The notes under the pieces: generated by a model
The model's input: the letters and a program-made list of their open reading frames with translations, nothing else
Databases searched by the model: none
What the model was told of the DNA's origin: nothing
Shown: positions 27,992 to 29,208 of the stretch, in pieces
Layout: each line of letters starts with the position of its first letter
Numbering within the stretch: position 1 is the first letter of the stretch
From: Nitrospira sp.
Lineage (GTDB): Bacteria > Nitrospirota > Thermodesulfovibrionia > Thermodesulfovibrionales > SM23-35
Assembly (NCBI GenBank): GCA_016873575.1
Contig: VGWY01000003.1
Location: forward strand, 1 to 29,208
Direction: 5' to 3'
DNA: 29,208 nt
Program-made: the position numbers and the translations under genes

Positions 27992-29208
27992 ATGGGCACT
28001 ACAGCATATCTATTCATATCTTTTTGTGCAGGTCTTCTTATTGGATTAGGCTTAAGCCTCATTTATAGAGCAACCCTTAAAGGCCAACGAGAAGCCATCG
28101 AAAAAGAAAAAATAAAGATAATAGAAGAGGCTACCAAGTCGGCAGAGACTATTAAAAAAGAGGCCATCATAGAGGCCAAGGATGTTGTGTATCAGGCAAA
28201 ATCAGAGGCAGAAAAAGAGATAAAAGAAAGACGTTCTGAGCTGAATCATCTTGATAAGAGATTACGACAGAAAGAGGAAATGTTTGAAAGAAAGTTTGAC
28301 CAGATAGAAAAAAGAGAGAATGAGCTATCGAAGAGAGAGAGAGATTACAATTCAAGAGAGCGTGCTATTCAGGACAAGGAAGCCTATTACGCACAGTTGA
28401 TAAAAGACCAGACACAATTACTTGAAAAATTATCCGGACTCAGTTCAGAAGATGCAAGACAGGAACTGCTAAAGAGGACGGAGGAAGAATCACGATTTGA
28501 GGCTGCCAAACTTGCCAAAAAAATAGAAGATGAAGCAAAGGAATTATCTGAGAAAAAGGCAAAAGAGATCATAGGCCTTGCAATACAGAGATATTCAAGT
28601 GACTATGTTGTAGATGCATCTGTAACTGCTGTTCCCCTTCCGAATGATGAAATGAAGGGGAGGATAATCGGGAGAGAGGGCAGGAACATCAGGGCGCTTG
28701 AGGCTGCGACAGGGGTTGACCTCATTATAGACGATACACCAGAGATTGTAACACTCTCTGCCTTTGACCCGGTCAGGCGTGAAATCGCAAGGCTTTCACT
28801 TGAACGGCTGATAACAGATGGAAGGATCCACCCAACAAGGATTGAAGAGATAGTGGAAAAGGTAAAAAAAGAGGTTGAGACATATATCCGTGAAGAAGGT
28901 GAAAAGGCTGTCTTTGACTTCGGGCTTTCCGGTATACATCCAGACATGATAAAACTTATTGGAAGGCTTAAATATCGAACATCATATGGTCAGAATGTCC
29001 TTCAGCATTCAAGAGAGGTAGCATATCTGGCAGGTGTAATGGCGAGCGAACTTGGAGTAGATGTGAAGCTTGCAAAGAGGGCAGGCATTCTCCATGATAT
29101 CGGTAAAGCAGTAGACCATGAAGTGGAAGGGGCACATCAAGATATTGGTGCAAATATAGCAAAGAAGTATGGAGAAAACCAAAAGGTAATAAATGCCATT
29201 CTGGTTCA
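27992..29208 (+). CDS. rny: Ribonuclease Y, 3' end beyond the window
   Basis: Rny is a membrane-anchored endoribonuclease that starts mRNA decay. The ATG at 27992 has AGGAGG about 9 bases upstream. Visible are an N-terminal membrane helix (AYLFISFCAGLLIGLGLSLIY split by one helix, about 5-25), a long Lys/Glu coiled coil to about 190, a KH domain with GRIIGREGRNIRALEAATGVD, and an HD domain with YGQNVLQHSREVA and ILHDIGKAVDHE. The window ends after about 405 codons, roughly 115 short of the usual 520. The gene is otherwise intact. Confidence 0.93.
   Translation, partial: MGTTAYLFISFCAGLLIGLGLSLIYRATLKGQREAIEKEKIKIIEEATKSAETIKKEAIIEAKDVVYQAKSEAEKEIKERRSELNHLDKRLRQKEEMFERKFDQIEKRENELSKRERDYNSRERAIQDKEAYYAQLIKDQTQLLEKLSGLSSEDARQELLKRTEEESRFEAAKLAKKIEDEAKELSEKKAKEIIGLAIQRYSSDYVVDASVTAVPLPNDEMKGRIIGREGRNIRALEAATGVDLIIDDTPEIVTLSAFDPVRREIARLSLERLITDGRIHPTRIEEIVEKVKKEVETYIREEGEKAVFDFGLSGIHPDMIKLIGRLKYRTSYGQNVLQHSREVAYLAGVMASELGVDVKLAKRAGILHDIGKAVDHEVEGAHQDIGANIAKKYGENQKVINAILV

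Overview
The window is chromosomal DNA of moderate to low GC from a Gram-negative, diderm bacterium. Diderm evidence: a type II secretion (T2SS) cluster with a lipoprotein secretin, an Mla-type lipid transport cluster, and TatA. The mix of ribonuclease Y, 6S RNA, MiaB/MtaB, a YeiH-type 'sulfate exporter' and many short palindromic repeats suggests a Nitrospirota- or Desulfobacterota-like lineage. That placement is inference from gene content and could be wrong.

Layout. (1) 1-2200 is an accessory strip: two toxin-antitoxin-like pairs (a nucleotidyltransferase pair and VapBC) flank a frameshifted exported-protein remnant and a REP-like element. (2) 2247-5016 holds miaB and mtaB, two related tRNA methylthiotransferases. 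(3) 5191-6558 holds a CCA-adding enzyme divergent from tRNA-Gly(CCC). (4) 6810-9320 holds a corrinoid adenosyltransferase, a large YeiH-family transporter and a 53-residue membrane protein. (5) 9480-11608 (minus) is a three-gene operon: a zinc-ribbon/HTH protein of transposase type, inositol-3-phosphate synthase and a CDP-alcohol phosphatidyltransferase, together suggesting inositol-phospholipid synthesis. (6) 11699-27165 (minus) is a nearly gapless run of sixteen genes: mobA, tatA, alr, mlaE, mlaF, mlaD, gspE, gspK, gspL, gspM, gspC, gspD, an aspartate aminotransferase, era, a bifunctional-nuclease family gene and recO. Most neighbours overlap or lie within 10 bases. (7) 27323-29208 has divergent promoters, a 6S RNA gene, a structured leader and the 5' two-thirds or more of rny.

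The most unusual theme is the invasion of genes by miniature repeats. A G/C-rich perfect palindrome is read through in frame in Era and, in a different reading frame, in MobA. Heptanucleotide tandem repeats supply the aspC stop and era start codons, the basic leader of GspK, and a short insertion in alanine racemase. Several MITE-like or REP-like elements fill the intergenic gaps, one with an 8-base flanking direct repeat. A second theme is promoters whose -10 box lies about 7 bases before a start codon, suggesting leaderless mRNAs for at least three genes. All functional names rest on recognising motifs by eye; no database search was run.
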